From Mycteria americana (taxonomy: Eukaryota > Chordata > Aves > Ciconiiformes > Ciconiidae): a stretch of DNA of 64,000 nt. The stretch lies in NCBI RefSeq assembly GCF_035582795.1, contig NC_134367.1:83621062-83685061 (forward strand), read 5' to 3'. Position 1 is the stretch's first letter, and every line of letters starts with the position of its first letter. This document shows, piece by piece, positions 38,826-53,929 of this stretch. The position numbers and the translations under genes are program-made. The notes under the pieces were generated by a model. It ran no database searches, was not told where the DNA came from, and was given only the letters and a program-made list of their open reading frames with translations.

Positions 38826-41800
38826 TCTCCTCTCCTCTCTTCCAATTTCTATTTTTCTCTACGTGTAGTCTTTTACCTGGTTAGTATTGCATGTGAAGGT
38901 GGGGAAAATGACTGACAGAATGTGCAAATGTATCCCAACATCTCACGTTTTCCCTTTGAAGTAACATCTCCATTCGTATGTCTGGCAGCACTGCCTGTGC
39001 AATTCCCTTCTGGTTTATTAACACCATCGGCAGGAGACATCAAAAATTCCTAAGAAATACAAAAAACATGACAGTTGTCTCAGCAGGTACCAGCCTCACA
39101 TGCAATGCACATACTCTCCTCTATAGCTAAAGCCAAAAAGGAGCTGATTATTAGTTCTTATGAACTTATTTGCATAAATACACACAGAGATCCCACTCAA
39201 GAGACTCGAAGAACGACATTGTTGTTTATCAGTGGTCCAAGGGCAGCAGAAAACTCCCTCCAGCATGCCTCAGCTCTGACACCCAGGGGCTGTCTAAAAC
39301 ATTCAGCCCCACACCACGCAGGATCCCACACTTCCACTGGCGTCATTAATCAGTGCCTTGCTATCATGGTGATGTGGGGCAGCGCCGAGGAGAGAGTGCG
39401 AGAGCAAAGGTGCCAATTAGTGCTAGATGGGATATGAGCTCCTGCTCACCATGACAGGGAATGGGGCTTCATTCCTGCTTGTCTGTTTAAAATGTTGACT
39501 TGTGCTACTCATTCGTACAACGCGTGTCTTGCCGGGCACACTAGATGGGGCTGATGGTGATCCGGGCTGCCTGCTGTCAGATGTACAGCTGCAGCCTGAG
39601 CTGATGGCTCTGATACTGTACCTCTGACTCCTTCTGTCAGCAAAAAGTGACAAGGACAGCATCATGGTAAATCCAGAGGGTTAACAGAGAGAAAAACACC
39701 ACTGTGGTCTGACATATTTGTGTATAGCAGCTCTTTACCATATACAGTTACCATGCCTGCGCTTATGATGTGCAAAGCATACAGGTATCGAGCACAAGTA
39801 TTTTGTTATTTCCACAATCTTCTTCTCACCAAAGATACACCTGTTTTATACCAGGCTGAAATCAGAGACTTGGAGGAACTAATTTTCAGCCCGCACTGTG
39901 CTCTGAATCAGTTTTGAATGAGCAAAGGCTTCTTATCCCAGGCCCTCACCCTGGGCACGCAAGGAGGAATGCAGGAGTACAGGGATGAAAGCCTCCCCAC
40001 GCCTGGGCTGGTGCGTGCCCTGCAGCCGGTGGGGGTCAAACACAGCCGTCTCCTCAGCTGTGTCAGCTTTGGTTGGCTTTGAGGCAGCACACCGGAATGT
40101 CAAAGTACTTGGATCAGGAGAAGATACGTGCGGGGATGTGAGGAAAGTAATGCAGGCATCAGCACGCTGCTACAGCTGCCGCAGTTCAAACCTCAGCCAG
40201 CTCAAATGCACACGCCAGCCCGCTCACACACTCAGCCTGAGAGCTCCTCTGAGAGAGAGGCGTGTAATTAATTAATTAGTCAATAAAAATATACACTTGG
40301 TTATTGTTTGTTGGTCACTAGTCATCATACGGAGCTATATTTACCCAACACCACTAGAAAGATACCACCAGAAAGACCTGACTCCACCCTGTTGACTGCT
40401 GACCTCAGCCGTTTATGTTGGGATCACCACTTCCATTCTGAAAATAAAACAAGGATCCTTTAGCCAGGCGTAGTTTTTCCCACTTGCCCATTTTTGTGTG
40501 TCTATTACACCAGGTGGCAAAGGAGCATGGCCACCAGCACCCTGCAAACAGTCTCTTGCTTTTTATTTTGGGGTGTTTCAGGTTCTAAGCTGGTGTTTTT
40601 AAGTTCTCTAAGTCTGCATACTTACTAACCCCACCCTGACCCCTGTTTCAAACATCACCCCAAATCCTACTCTCTACCCTTCCCTCTCTTACAAAGGGAT
40701 GATTGAGAAGATCCTGTACAAGCTAAAACAGATGGAGTTTCCCGGGGGGTTTGCCTGGCATGGCGAGAGACCTAGTCCCTGGGACCTGGCCAGCCTGAGA
40801 AACAGCACCGTGTACAAGGGTGAATAACTCCTCGTAGATGAAGAAAAAAACTTTCTGAATCAGCGAAAGAACAAAAAGAAGGCCTTTAAATTTATTAAGG
40901 TGCATGATAAATTGTACCTGTAAGGGATTCACGGTGATTATAGCTATTATCTCACTGCTATCTCTTCAGATACTGCGTAGGAAGCTACTTGATTGGGACG
41001 AGAGATGATTACTTTTTGAGGTTATTCTGTTTGTTTCATCCACTTTACCATACTGCATGCTGTTAAGCCATGTTGAAGACAATGGTTAGAGTTGTACCAC
41101 AAAGTCATTACAAGTTAAAACAAAATACAGAGCCTGTCCTTAGCTATGTTATTTCTGCCCTTCTACCTGGCCAGCCACTGCACCGTGGGAGGCAAAGCTC
41201 CTGGGACAAGCCCGTGACCAGACCAGACCGGCCCATGACCAAGGACCAGACCACAATGCACCCACATCTCCAACAGGGCAGAAGTGACCAAAACTGTCCA
41301 GTCCTTTCTTCTGGGAACTCATTTAGCTTAAACATGCAGTTTTCTACATTTTTAAGCAGAAGAGTGTTCAAACAATTTATTCCATTAGACAGCAGTGAGC
41401 CTCCCCTCCCATGCCCCCCATCTGCCTCTGTGGGGCTGGACTTCTGTATTCGGAGGCAGAGTGGTGCTCTCCGGACCAGCACACTGACAGCAATGCCCCA
41501 CCACAGCAAAGGCTGCTACCTCTGAAAGGCAACCCAGATGCTCCAACCACAACCCAGCTGCCTGGAAGGGTTGAGAGTGTGGGCAGGCTTAGCTCTCTCT
41601 CCATCCTTCACCACCCCTTGTATCTGCAGGTGCTGAAACCTGCACCTTGCAATGGCCACGTTCGCTTATTATTTTGGGAAGCCGCCAACTTTGGAGAAGG
41701 TTAATGAAGGAAAATAACATCCATAGCAGTTTATAAGCAAGCTAATTCTAAAACAGATTTTTGTGGCTGAAGATGAGGTATATCAGTAGATCAACATCTC

Positions 41801-44800
41801 TCCAGATGCCAAATTCTAACCATCTGCTATTGGCAATGACAGAAAAAAAATCCTTAAAAAAAATAATCTCTTGTACAGGAAAGCATGCAGCAGCCCAACT
41901 ATATAGGTATCAGCAACCCCCAGGCTGTACTATTTTAAAAAAACTTAGGAAACTGAAGGGGAAAGCACCTTACAAAGCTCTTGCTTTATTTGAGTTTCTG
42001 TGTTTCCAGTACCAGGCAGAAGAATGATATGAAAACCTGTCAGTGAAAAGTTACTCGGATGTTTATTTTTAAAGAAATGCAAGTCAAGCTAGTGAATGTG
42101 TTGTCTTTGCTGGAATACAAACATTATTCCAGGGCATTGTCACGTAGATTTGAATCTTTTTATTGCAGCCCACTGGCTCTTTTCAGTAGCCGCCTTTTGA
42201 GTTACCTGCATAGCTATGCACTAAGCGCTGGGCAGCTATGTCACGCAAACCCCGAACAGGCAGTACTCCCACGTGAGTGGTGGCAAAACCCTCATGTGGT
42301 CCACAGGACTTTCGCTGTTGCAGAGGCGTCTGAGGACAGAGTCCACAGTGCTGAACTAGAAAACTGGAGAGGAGCTTTTCAGGCTGGCAGTGAAGAAGAC
42401 CAAAAAAAGAAAAAAGAAGAAAAAGAGGGGAAAAAAATATTCTTGGGAATTGTACATCACTAAGCACTTAACAGTACTTTTAACAAGGATTCCTATGACA
42501 TTTGTGGCAGATACACCTTTCTGCATATCCTCCCCAACACATACAGACACACACTTTAAGATACTCAACAGCATGCTGGATTTTTCTGTAGTTGTCAGAT
42601 CACATTGAAGATTACAGCAAGTAACTTTACTAATGTATTATTACTGCCATTATTCAAGCAATTCCTTCTTTAGAAGTTACGAAATATGGATCATGAATAG
42701 AATCTGAATAAGCACATATTTTCTTTGTTATGTTAATGGCCTGGCTGAAGTCCACCAAAACAGGCTTGTGTGTGTGGCTGGTTGTTTTGTTTCAAACCTC
42801 TGGATACTTTATACATACAGGCTAGAAAGAGGGCGCGCTCAGCACAGATCTCTTCATTTGATGCTACATCAGCCAGGACAAGAGCCCTGTCTGAAAACTG
42901 TGTTTTAATCAAGACATTCTTACACTAACGAAAATAATTTCATAATTGACACTTGGAGAAAAATTTTCCTAGCAAGAGGCAATGTGAGAGGTGACTTTGG
43001 GCTCCTTCTATAAAATAGCATATTTCTTCTGTTTATCAAAGCCTAATCCAGTGACAAGCGACGATTCAGTAAAGTTACAGGATTGCATGAATGAGCCAGT
43101 TACTCTAATAAGTTCTAATTTCTGTGATGTGAAATCTTGCCCAGACAATGAAAACACAGTTAAAGCACAAGCTAAAGAGATGGGTGAAATTTCTAAATGT
43201 TGGCCACTAAATCCTTTCAAGGTATGCCCACCACCTTGGTTTAGGAAACTGCTGTAAATAGAATCTCCTCTAAGATTCACAGCATTTTTGGCCTGATTTG
43301 AATAACACAGCAGTGAGAATATTCTCATTTTTTCTGCCTCCCATTTTGATGTCCTTGCATTTTAGCCCCTCACCTGATCAGCATCCAGGACTATAATCGC
43401 GTTTTCTCAGGCCCCAAGCTCTCAGGAATCTGGTAAAAGACCATCATGAACAATGCTTTCCCAACAGGGAGCTGGGCAGACCGTACAGTCTCAGGAGATG
43501 ATCAAACACCTGGAAATGGAGGACACGTAAAGTGGCCAAAATAATATAACTGCCCTTCAGTCTTTGAAAATTTCCCGGAGGAAGTGAGAGAGTTTCCTGA
43601 AGTGTTGAAACAGCAAGGCCTTTTCGTCCACAAAGTAGTCCCATGAACCTTGGGCATCCTCCATAGCCCTGGCAACTTGCTTTGGAAGAAATTCTCATGA
43701 GCTGATTGCATCCAGCTGGATTAGTAAGAGAAGCTACCCCAGATAATCTCTCTTGACACATGTGATATTCAACTCTTTACACACACTTATAATGAACCAT
43801 CATAAATATCTGACCAGAGCCTATGGTTCCCAGTGCTATGGGAATTTAGGCTGGTAAACACACCAGCAACCTTCACTTTTGTTTTAGTGGCATGGATTTG
43901 GAGCTTGTGAGAGCATCCCCACTGCCAGCCCTGACACAGCAGCACTGCGCGCAGTCACACAGGACACGTGGAGCTTGAGCAGCCAGAGTATGAGTTCCCT
44001 CACTCCGTGCAATGATCACATTTCACGTCTGAAGTGGACGAAGCACATCAGGGTTGAGCCTCCTGTCTGTAACTCAGCCTTTTGCCTCTCTTTCAAGACT
44101 GACAACAAAAGTGCCTGCTCGCATCAGTTGTGATATTAACACCTTTTAGAGACATTTCTAAGGACCTAATTGGAGTATGACAACATACTGCCTCACCACA
44201 TCTAGGCTACCAAAAAACCTGCTGCTTTCTTTGCTCCCTGCAGCTCAGGTATGAGTGCAGGGAGTGAGGCAGGGAGGAGGAGGGAGGACTGCTGCTGTAA
44301 GCATGTAAGGTACAACCAAACCCCTGAATCCTCCTCTTTCCCTGTCCTTTACTTTATTCTCAAGCCAGAAGTAGTTACTGTCTTTCTGAGCACAACGCTA
44401 AGTCATCAAAGGTGTTGTGCCTGCCAAATTGCTCACTGAAGATGGAGTTCCTTTGAGCGGTGCTCCTCTGGAGCCATTGCCTCCTCAAAGCACAATGCTG
44501 ACACCACACCAGGCAACCAAACAGGAGAACTAGTTCCCAAGGATTTGCAGGCTGTGGGATCTGGCATCTGACTGTGCTTACATACCCCTGTGTAAATCAG
44601 TGGTAATGCCTGACTGTGAGTGACCTTAGATCCAGGCTCCCGAATGGAGACATTCCACCTCGGCTCCTAAGAGGAGCAGGCGCAAGCCCTCGAGCTATAA
44701 AAGTGCAAACCATTTGATGAATTCTCCCACGCAAAAGTTTCAGAAGATATAAATACAGACCTGCAATTTCACTCTGGGGCTGGCCGGAACCGATGTGTTC

Positions 44801-47029
44801 AAGGGAGGCACCTGGAAGTAACAAGAGAGAGGAGGAGTGAACCCGTGTTAGACCTTCCACCCAAAGCAAACGCCGTCTGCTGTGCCAAGACTGCTGCTTC
44901 CCCTGACACATCCTGCCTGCCCGCCCTTTTCTTCTTGCAGGATCCCAGGCAGGATCTGGCAGAGGCAAGCGAAACTCTCCATCTGAGCCATCCTGTGGGT
45001 GAGAAGCTTTCTCCAAGGGAGTTATCCTACTCGGGGAATCTGACAGTCTGTAAATCACAAGACTAATGTTCATTGTAAATTAAGGCAGAATCAGCCAGGT
45101 AGAAAACCCCAGTGGCTGAACATTTCACGCGTTATAAATAGGAGTAGTCGCCTTGTACAACGTGAAATAACCAAGAAACAACAGGACATCCCTTACTTTG
45201 TGGCTACAGAGAGTCCCTCCATGCACCTGGAGGAAGCATGCACTGTAATAGTATCATATATTTTGTGATCAATGCTTAGGCTCCACAGACAAATTCAACT
45301 CCTTTTTCTTGGCTGCTCTCGGGTGAAATTGAGTTTGTTGTTCACTTCCTGCACTAGAGAGGGAACAAAGCTTTATGCATTGTTCATCTTTTATCAGCGT
45401 GGAAGAGAAATAAACAGATTGCAATTTAACATTTCCCTGGCTCCAATTCATATCAAAGTGCCATTGAACCTGCCAACCGATTGAGACTTAATGACATACT
45501 TAGACCAATGGAACCACCGAAATCTGGCTCAAGGCTTCTCCAGGGTCAAGAGAGAGCCCTAAGGACCGGGTTTGGGGCAGGCTGTCAGCAGAATATATGG
45601 TGGGGATGGCAGTGACTCTGGCTTCCAGGACAGTCTGCCCATCTTCTGCTCAATTTAACCCAATTCCGTCTCCCAGGTCTGGCTGTCCAGGGCGCTGGCA
45701 CAAGCAGAGAAAACACTGAGACAACACTCATTTTAAGACCATCCCTACCCCAGTTGTCTGCAGCTTGAAGCAGCAGAAATCAGCTGCTGAGGAAAGAGAT
45801 ATACCTCCGGAAACAAGTCAGATGTCTGACATTAATGAGTTGTGTCACTGGTTTTCATTCTTAAAACAAAAATTGGCGTGCCTTCATGCACAGTGATGGT
45901 GCTTGAGTCACATCTGGCCATGGCAATCTGCGTGCTGGGCACTCCTGGGAGGTGTAACAGCCTGCTCCACCTGGGATGGGAAGCCACATGGGACCACCAG
46001 CAGATGTAAAAACACATCAGCCCAGCGCTCCAGGAGGAAGAACTGAACAGAGCCTGTCACTCCCATGCTCTCCATCCCCTCCCTGTTGCCGTAGCTGCAC
46101 TCTCACCCCCCTAGCCCTTACCTTCTGTTTTTTAAAGAGCTCTAGACATTCACAGCCAACTGCCTTTGAAGATCTCCTGACCTTCTGATGCATGCACAAC
46201 TCTTGCTGGTGTCTGAAATGATGAGGTCAGTGGTCTGCAGTGTGAGCAGCCAGGTCAGGAGTCTTCACTGCAGCAGTTCTACTTAAGTGGCAGGAAAAAG
46301 CCAGGAAAATGTCATTCCTCCTCATTCTCCATGGAGAGATCACAGTCTCACCACGTTTCTAGGGATTCTTCATATTTTTTCCTCACTTCTCTTTATATCC
46401 CAGATATCCAAACTTTGCTCATCCATGAACAACACTGAGCAAAAGCATGCTCAAGGTAATGAATATCATGCTTTGCTCTCCCTATTTGTTTCAGTCTGTA
46501 ACTTTCTAATTTCACCTGGATGATGGCAACGTTAGAGGGTCTCATGTTGTTTGCAGCCATGGGTGGGGTAACCCACATTCCCTGACAACCACTGGGGTCT
46601 TCACAAATTACCCTTTAGTGTCTTCGATGCCTGACCTAAGAACAGAGTTCATCCAAGCCATTCGCAAGCACAATATCAGCTCAGCAAAAAAAACGGATGA
46701 GGGCCCTAGACAGGCAAAGCGGAGGCAGAGTGTTTGCGTTGCAGAACATCCAAAGGACACGTAACCTTGACTCTGTGCTGAGGAATCTGCTATCGTTGCC
46801 CATCAGTGGCTCTACTGGTTTACATCAGTTGCCAGCTTGACCCCATATCTCAAGAACTGATGTGGTGTACAAAGGACCTCAAAGTCATAGCAAGCAGGGA
46901 GGTACCCAACTCCACTACACTCAGTGGCGGTTAGGCAAGGAGGACCACAGACTTCAAATGCTCCTGCTGTAACATGTGCTACGTGGCTTCACTCAGGACC
47001 AGCACGGGGCTCCTCAGATCTGGTAGCTG

Positions 47030-47075
47030 ACATGTGGTGAAGTTACTTGCCTGGGGCCACTCAGGCTGCGTGGCT
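47030..47075 (-). repeat. MIR-like relic
   Basis: GTGAAGTTACTTGCCTGGGG followed by CCACTCAGGCTGCGTGGC resembles the reverse MIR core (AAGTGACTTGCCCAAGGTCA). Confidence 0.35.
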
Positions 47076-49193
47076 GCAATTGCAGCATGGGAAGTGCATG
47101 GGACCCTGCACCCTCCCACAAGATATTATAGAGCAAGATGGAGACTGCACCTCCGTAAATCTGTCTGATCATTTACAGATTCATAGAGCAGGGTTTTTTT
47201 TAATTTGCGCTCTCCTTTATCTTCGAGTGTTCCTTTTCCCTTGGCAGTGGTGCCACTTACTCCAAGACTGTTGATGAGCATTTTTTAAGGCCTCGGGAGA
47301 TGAAGTCACTCTATGAAATCCTGCACTCCTTAAATCTAAAAGGACATTTGATATACGGTTAGGGATTATTATAAAACATACGTATATGGTCCCAAACCTA
47401 GTCTTGGAAAACTCTTGTATTCCTTCCCTAAAGGGTAAGAACCAGATATAGACTGGAAGTTGGGGACAACATGGTTTCCCATTCTGAAAACAGGTCTCCT
47501 CTGCCATGAGACTAGAAGTGTGTATTCATACTTAACAACAAAATCTGGGTTTTTTCTGCATTGGGAACCCAAAATATAGCATTCAGGCTTCAGCTGGTTT
47601 GGTCTTCTTCCACAGCAGTGCCTGGAACAGCCTTCTGAAAAAGGGAAATGGACATTTTCTCAGTGATAATCAAAGAAACTCACGATTTCACAGAAACACT
47701 GTGACTTTGACTGTCATCTGTGTATAATAAGGCAAGCAATAGAAACAGCATGTCTTCTGCTACTTACGCTTTCAGTGTGTCAACATATTCACCTATATAA
47801 CTTACATCATCCTGTGTATATTGGCTCAAACACAATTATTTTGAAAAATCTGTGGAAAAAGTGTGTGACTGAAAAACTGAAATGCGGTATAATACTAATA
47901 ACTCCTCAGTAACCTTACATACTTCTTATCACAAATTTTCCACTCATGCTTTCTCAGGCTACTTATCCTTGCAGGCTGGAGGTCAGGTTGCACCCAGAAT
48001 GGCAGATTCTTCTCTGATAGTGCATCCAATATGAGGAGATTCCCTGCCTTCAGCAAGTTTTTTAAATGAGATTATTGATTTCACTTTGCAAGCGAATCAA
48101 AGTAGATCACCTGACCGAGAGCTCTGGGATTTCATTTGAGGGGTGAGGACAAAAGGTGAAGGTTTTTCTGTGGAGTGCCAAGCAGAGAAAGCAAAGAAGG
48201 ACTCCTCTAGTTTTGAAACTCCCAACTCTGCCTGGGACATTATCAGAGAAAACAGAGAGCAACAGAAACCCCAGTTCTTTGAGAAGCTTGTTGAGTTGTG
48301 GTTGCTTAAAATTATGCAAGATTTTCCCTAAGACATTCACCTAATACAAGATTACTTTCTCTGCATTGGTTATCAGATCTAGGCACTGAAACCTCTAAGT
48401 ACAAAATGGCCTTCATCTCTGAGTCCGTGGAGCACGTGGAAGGAAGGTCAAATGATCTGAAATACAGGATAGCCCCAAAAAGGAGATTCTCCTGCGAGGT
48501 TTGACATATATACACTTGCACTGGCATATAAACTGTTGCATTATCTCATAACATCACTGTTCCTAAGCCCTGCCCTGGGTAAGCTACTGGAGAAATACAC
48601 ATGAAAGAAGGAATACTTACAGGCTAAGGGTAGTCTTGCGAAAAGCAACTCATTTTTGAGAAACAAATATGGTCTCTTCACAGGGGATACCACACACGCA
48701 GTTCCCAAAATCAGTGTTGGATTACGGGTCATTTGTACCCCTGAAACCAGCGCCTGGCAGCAGTACATTTGCTCCTGGGATAAGGGGCTCTGTCAGCAAA
48801 ACCAAAGATGCTCTGCCCTCTGCTTTCTGGGGGGAGTGACAGAACTCCAGGCCCCACAGAGCTGGGCTAGGTTTCCTGCTACAGCACCAGTTTGCATCAA
48901 AGGCATGGTGATCTCTCCTGCCAGATTGAAGGCACTGCCTTTCGACGCCTGTTTCTATTTAGGGAATAAAGGTACGTAGTTCTCTCCAGGCTCCGAAGAA
49001 AGGAGACTAAACTCAGCCAGTGCAGCAGCGTGGCCTGCCCCCAGCAAAGCCCCACGTTAGTAAGTCAAAATAATGACATTCCCAGCCAAACTTTTCCATA
49101 GGTATAAACGGGAGGGGAAGGAGCCTTCTACCTCTCTACATAATGGTGGCTAAGGCACTCCAGCCTCCTGGGATTCAAATCTATGGCACATAT

Positions 49194-49298
49194 CCCGGGA
49201 TGCAGCAAGGCATCCCAAGCTACCCAGAGCACGAGGATGCTACCCAGGACGCATCCGAGGATGCATCCCATTCCGGGATGCCACCCAGAGCACGAGGA
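49194..49298 (+). repeat. degenerate minisatellite-like patch
   Basis: ACCCAGAGCACGAGGA occurs twice exactly (49222-49237 and 49283-49298, 61 bp apart). GGATGC and GCATCC words recur between them, together with two CCGGGATGC copies. It looks like a small decayed tandem repeat with internal inverted words. Confidence 0.6.
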
Positions 49299-51595
49299 GG
49301 GAGAGGCAGGCAGAGCTATTGCTCTTTCAGCTGCTCTGGCTCTTGAGATCCTGGCTCTGTTCCCCAGCATAACTTCCATTACCTTGAAGAACGATCCAAA
49401 CAACTCCAGTAGCATGATCAAAAGAGTATGAAAAAGATCCAGAGGTGATTCAGTGTGTCGGTGCCACGGAGGCATGAATGTACTGATGTATCTCAGTCGT
49501 CCCCATTCTCCCCTGCCTCCCACAGAGCCAGCGGTGCCGCTGGAGCGGCGCTGAGCACCAGCTCCCCTTACAGTAACAGAGAAAGCACAACTCCCCTTAA
49601 CATATTTTCTACAACTGCTATATTGGGCCACTGATGGAGAGGCCCAACTGGGCCACTGCCCTTTGGAGAGGGCAAACCCAGAAATGTTTCACTGTTTCAC
49701 ATTGCTGTGCGTTAGAAATCACATCCTCTGGAACCGCAGGAGTTAATTTCCACACACAGCTAGTGGGGTTTGTCTATTTTTGCTTTTTAGAAACTTTCAA
49801 CTGTGGAGTGTAAGACAAAGGAATAGGAAAAAATCCCTGTTGTTGCCTATTTTTCTGTTTGATGATGCTTCTGCTTTGCTGCTAATGCCATTTACAAACT
49901 GATCATAATAATGAATTCATTTATTGGTTACTTGAATCGTGTAGCATATTGAGTTTCATTACAAGTAACCAGAAAACATTTCTATTCAGATAATCCTTTA
50001 TGGCCTTAATGTTCAAGGATCAATTTGTCTCACAAGGTGAAACAGAGGTCAGAAATTCAACGCAATGTGACAACAATAAGTTATTCCACTTATTATTATG
50101 GCAACAGGCACCGGTACCACAAGTGTTAAGACTTGCATAAACATTCCAATTTTAAATCTTATTTTTAGAGATCTGCAGCTCAGTCATAGAGATTTGCTGT
50201 AGGCAGAACTTGTCATACAAATATTCAGCCTAGAACTAATTTTCTTTAACATGTTTTAACATCTTCCAAAACAAACAAACAAAGACTTCAGCACGTTTAA
50301 AAACACAGTTCTCTGTATCTTGATCAAAACACAGGACTTGATTCAACAATGAGCAGCTCTAGTTTGAAGCTAATATAAAGTATAATAGCATTAAGTGAAT
50401 TGAGTTACTCTAGAAGTAAACTAGAATAGCACACTGGTAGATCAGGCTCAAAGTCTCTTCGTTTATTAGATGCTCTATTAGAGCCTCTACTAGATTCTAC
50501 TTGAACACCAGCTTGAAGCCAGCTGAACTCTGCTCCTCATAATAACCTGCCCAAAGAGGATAGAAATCGTGGGTCATAAAAATCTCTTTCCAGATGATCA
50601 TAAATCATTTACTGAGGCATCCAACAACCCTTCAAACTTGTCTCAGCCAAAATAAGTTAGGTGAGTACATCTCACATCATTTATTCAAAATGAAAAATCA
50701 CCTTTGAGGGATAACACCTTGTGTAGGACACAAACCAGGACTGACTTCAAATAACTCAAACACTGATCTTGCTCGCTAGCTAAAGCAGCTCAGGGTGTTT
50801 CTCATTTTGTTCAAGATGTTCATAAACATTCATTTAAACATTAAAGGCAACAAAAGCAATGAACAATGAAAACTCTGGAAAACAGACTCTGCTGCAGAAC
50901 TCTACACCTGAGCTCCTTTTTTGGTGCTCCTCTCATGTTGAAGAGAGAGAAAGAGGGCCTGTCAGTGGGTGACTCACTTCAGAGAAGCTCCGTGATATCG
51001 TTCAGCTGAACCACCCGCTGCAAGCCCTTGTTTTCCTTCTCCAGCTATTAGGAAAATGTACGTGATGAGTTCAGACGTAGGAGGCTTCATCTGGGCAGAT
51101 CTTCCTTGGGAATCTGTAAAGAAAAAAAAACTTGTCTGAAAGACAAGTGAGGGGATTGCTACCCAGCACCCTTCTTGGATTTGCAGCAAATAGCAACAGC
51201 ATGCTTGAAAGCAGTCTTGAACTAAAGAAGGTTATTTTCCTTTCAGTAACCACACTCCTCTGGGGAGTTTCAGTTAATGTGGATCTCACAGAAGGTGTAC
51301 ATATGTGTTTTTTACTTCAACTTCTGCCCAACACCAACACTTTTGACCGTGTCTATCAGGACCATGTGTGCATCTGCGGATGTCTTTACTCTTGGTCACC
51401 ACCTCCACAGATGACATAAATAGCAAAGCATCTGCTGTCCTCAAACCATAGCCAGACAAAATCCCAGATGTAACAAAAAGAAAAAAACTTTGCTGCATCT
51501 CCAAAGAGCGTTGGGGTTGGTGGGAAAAGGAAGGAAAGTGGCAGAAACTACAGTTATGCTGCATTGCCCCTGGAAGTATGGGGTAATTAAGTGTA

Positions 51596-52095
51596 CTGGT
51601 AAGGCTTCAACTGGAATATTGTGTTCAGTTTTGGACTCCCAGTGTGAGATGGATGGTAATAAACTGGAGACGGAGCAGCAGAGCACTGCTAAGACGGTCA
51701 GGGGCCTTAAGCATGTGGCCAAAGAGGGGCAGCTGAGAGAATTGGTCTTGTTTAATCTTGTTTAATCTGATAAAGAAGAGACTAAGGGATGGTTTAGTAG
51801 TAGTCTACAACTATTTGTAGGGTATTTACACACACAAAAGAGCCAAAATCTTGGTACTGCAAGATGATAACAAGGGGCAACAACCACAGATTGTGGCTTG
51901 GGTGGACATTAGGGAAAAAAATCTTTACTGGGGGATAATACAGGGTACCAAGGGAGGTTGTGGAATCGCTGTCCTTGGAGGTTTATAAGACTTGGCTAGA
52001 CAAAGCCATACCTAACCTGGTATAGTGGCGGTGCTAGTTCAGGAGGTTGGACAGGATGACCTCCAGACGTTCCTTCCAGCCAACATTTCTGTCAC
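51596..52095 (+). mobile_element. old CR1 3' fragment
   Basis: The plus strand opens with codons for RLQLEYCVQFWTP, the CR1 ORF2 C-terminal motif normally read as LEYCVQFWAP. It continues through recognisable but frameshifted text (a W-SL-EVV-like segment at about 51,950) to a 3' UTR reading GGTTGGACAGGATGACCTCC and CCTTCCAGCCAACATTTCTG. A 10-bp tandem duplication (CTTGTTTAAT twice, near 51,748) and other indels break the frame. The terminal octamers are degraded. Confidence 0.85.
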
Positions 52096-53929
52096 AAACT
52101 GTAAGTCCTGTTAATTGACAGTAACTGAAACAGTTTCAAAAGGAAATGTGGTTGCTCACAGGGGAGGAAAAAATGCCTATGCATGGATGAAAAATGGACT
52201 CTGGACCCTGCAAATCCATACAGGCCAAATGAAGAAAATGCACTTAGATGAAAGAGAGCATGTACTTTGCTGGCAATGTTGCCTTAGCAAGTTTAAGGTC
52301 AGATAATTTGAAGAGAACAAAAAGCAGCCTCACTAAAAATCGGAGTTCTCCCTATTTCCTGCTCGGAGTTGGAATATAAAGCCCCAGACATACGAGGTTC
52401 ACAGAGGAGGGCTTTTTTAGACAGTACAATACCTTATACACATTGGGGGTTAAATACACTTTCAAAAGGCTAGCTCTTCAGCTGTACAGTCGACTGCTTC
52501 AGATGCCAGAAAAGATACTTCATGCACATTGAAGATAACTCCTACGGCTACTTCCAAAATAACCTAGGAACCCCAAACCTATTTGTTTGCTACTAGGTAA
52601 AGTTCTACAATCAAGTTGTGAATTGTCTCAGGGCTCCTGTGATAGTTTGTTAAAAAATAAAACCATATTAAAAAAGAAAAAAAAGAATCCTATTTAGCCA
52701 GTGGAGACCAGCTGGTCGAGTAATACAGTTTTTCCTCAAAATATCTGAAGTTTCTTGTGCTGCTTCTCCCTGTAGATGACTTTAATGAGACTAAGCTGTT
52801 TACATTTTTTCAAACCCACTTTATTTCCTGCATTTCCAGCTGCAATCCACAGCTTGTGCTCAGCACTGGTACCACCAGATTCTTCCAGAGTTATCATTAT
52901 ATCACCACAAGCAAATGTTTCAAAAACACTTAGGTAAGTGGGAAGGATTGATAGTATCTCTTGTACTTGTTCACTGTTTACTGCATGTGTGTTGTGTTAC
53001 GGACAGTTTAAAAGGCTACGGGAGGACACAGAAAGGCAGGCTGCTTTACTCTGGCACGCAAGCAAGCAGCTTGCTGCGGCGCATGGGGCAGGTGAAAGCC
53101 TCTGGTGGAAGGGGGAATGGAGAGCAGGGAGCCTGCAGGCTGGCTGGAGACTCCCGAAAGGAACCGGAGATTTGCCTGTAACAAAAAGACTCACAAATAA
53201 CTCATAATAATATGCCAGGGGAAATGACACTTTCCTCAGGTGTCGAACGGGACCATGCAATCCGGGAAGCTGCTCAAAGCTCCACAGTACGAGCAAGAGG
53301 AAAAAGCCAGCCCTCGTGGCAGGGGGCAAAGATTTGGTTGTGAACACTAGGAAAAAATCTGTCTCCATCAGAAGATCAGAGTACCTCTGTCAGCAATTAC
53401 CTTGCTCTCATCTGTATTCTTATCAAATCAAGCATGAGAGACTGGAAGCCCTTTTGCTATTTCAGGCACAGTCCCTCCAAGGAAAAGGTGCAGGTATAGC
53501 TGCGCCTCTGAGCATCTCCGTTTCCTGTCAGCACAGCTTAGCAATCTCACTCTCATTCACAACACTGACTAAAGGGTTCGTGCCATTAACAATAACTGAG
53601 CATTTCCACATCACTTTAAAAAAATGCTGCTTGGGTATTTCTGAGAACTTTCTTAGAAATGAAAAATAGTGTTGTTTTTTTTTTATGGAGGGCATTTGTA
53701 ACATTTCTTGTAAAACACGTGGACAAGTCATTATTACCATATTGTTAGCCATTCACTGCAGTGTGGTTTGCTGTCTGCATGGCTTCACAGAGAACCTGTG
53801 GTGCACTCAGGAATTATACACTGGCCTGTTAAATATGCAAGCCTAGTTATTCCTCTTTTTCCTCTTTTTCTCTCCCAGAGGATTATTAAAGCACCTCTAT
53901 GACATTCTAAAAACATTTCAAAAGGATGA

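Larger units (their letters stand above)
38826..51595. other. intergenic, unique non-coding sequence
   Basis: No gene recognised. It includes a TTAATTAATTAATTAG run (40,266-40,280), a MIR-like relic at 47.0 kb and the degenerate repeat at 49.2 kb. From about 49.7 kb the sequence becomes AT-rich. Confidence 0.55.
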
